DNA from: Chloroflexota bacterium
GTDB taxonomy: Bacteria; Chloroflexota; Ktedonobacteria; Ktedonobacterales; Ktedonobacteraceae
Direction: 5' to 3'
DNA: 26,615 nucleotides
Assembly (NCBI GenBank): GCA_005881495.1
Contig: VBHI01000307.1
Coordinates: 1 to 26,615, forward strand
The position numbers were made by a program, and so were the translations under genes. Positions 26,017 through 26,615 of this stretch are shown here, piece by piece; position 1 is the first letter of the stretch; each line of letters starts with the position of its first letter. A model generated the notes under the pieces. That model had not been told where the DNA came from. It was given only the letters and a program-made list of their open reading frames with translations, and ran no database searches.

Positions 26017-26615
26017 ATGAAACCACCTGCTTTTGCATACTACGCTCCCACGCGAATGGAAGACGCGTTGAGGATGCTGCACGAGTTCGTGAGCGAACGA
26101 AATCTCGATGTGAAGTTGCTCGCAGGTGGCCAGAGCCTGATCGCCAGGATGGCGATGTGCTGCGTATTGGGGCCTTAACGCGCCATTATGTACTGAGAAC
26201 GAATCCTGAGATTCTGCGCCACTGTCCGATGCTCGCAGATGCTGCCGATCTGATCGGGCACGCAGCAATACTTACTCGCGGAACTATCGGTGGCAGCCTG
26301 GTTCATGCCGATCCTGCGGCAGAATTGCCACTCGTTTTTGCCACGCTTCGTGGTATGGTAACATTACAAAGTGCTCAGGGTTCCCGCATCATTGATGCCA
26401 GGGATTTCTTTCTGACCTATCTCACAACGAGCGTGGAACCCGACGAAATTCTGACTGAGGTCGCGCTTCCAATAATGCTAGCACGCAGTGGGCAGGCCAT
26501 TGAAGAGTTCTCTATGCGCCGCGGTGACTTTGCGCTGGTGGCTGCTGCCGCTCAGGTGTCACTTGCAGCTGATGCAACATTACAAGGGGTGCGATTGGGC
26601 ATCGGGGGCGTGGCA
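26017..26615 (+). pseudogene. Molybdenum-hydroxylase FAD-binding subunit (CoxM/XdhB type), frameshifted, runs off right edge
   Basis: The medium subunit of CO- or xanthine-dehydrogenase-type enzymes carries FAD and passes electrons from the Mo/FeS subunits. A good start (GGAGG, 7 bases, ATG 26017) leads into PPAFAYYAPTRMEDALRML and the FAD motif LLAGGQSLIA. That frame stops at 26176-26178. The protein continues from 26145 in another frame as QDGDVLRIGALTRHYVL, with the second FAD motif RGTIGGSLVHADPAAELP and SMRRGDFALVAAAA, open to the window end. About 30 residues that should lie between QSLIP and the next strand (LARPxxLIDI region) are missing. As written, the gene gives only a 53-residue peptide. 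Confidence 0.85.

Overview
The window looks like chromosomal DNA from a Chloroflexota bacterium, most likely class Ktedonobacteria. That placement is inference: it rests on the look of the proteins (a long GH38 alpha-mannosidase, a GH73-type wall hydrolase with one membrane anchor, a kinase-like/NarL fusion, RNase Y), moderate GC, and many promoters with an extended -10 box (TGnTATAAT). No rRNA, tRNA, CRISPR array or transposase gene was seen.

Layout. 1-1040 (minus): 5' portion of an unrecognised P-loop ATPase gene that runs off the left edge, with a clear promoter just upstream. 1414-3939 (minus): gyrB interrupted in frame by a 163-residue mini-intein. 4201-8097 (minus): a two-TM double-zinc-ribbon protein and a GH38 alpha-mannosidase. 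8501-9394 (plus): membrane-anchored glucosaminidase behind a structured leader with two 20-nt repeats. 9586-13748 (minus): a degenerate histidine-kinase/NarL fusion and clpB. 13894-15420 (plus): scpB and nfo. 15428-15943 (minus): Nudix hydrolase. 16322-18823 (plus): rny with a long leader, then a PHP phosphoesterase. 18827-20413 (minus): biotin carboxylase. 20718-20948 (plus): a small rubredoxin-like protein. 20987-22383 (minus): rpmI, a broken rplT and a SpoU/TrmH rRNA methyltransferase. 23021-25345 (plus): a PilJ-like chemoreceptor. 25449-26615: a 25-codon minus-strand ORF with a strong ribosome-binding site, then remnants of an enoyl-CoA hydratase gene and of a molybdenum-hydroxylase FAD-subunit gene (to the right edge).

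Most of the window is housekeeping: DNA topology and segregation (gyrB, scpB), DNA repair (nfo), RNA decay and ribosome parts (rny, PHP protein, rpmI, rplT, rRNA methylase), proteostasis (clpB), lipid precursor supply (accC-like). The accessory interest lies in the gyrB intein, the left-edge ATPase, the kinase/NarL fusion, the repeat-bearing leader at 8374-8500, and the right end, where three genes (rplT, crotonase, FAD subunit) each show an internal loss of conserved sequence combined with a frame change. That pattern means either real gene decay or errors in the sequence, and should be settled before the region is interpreted.
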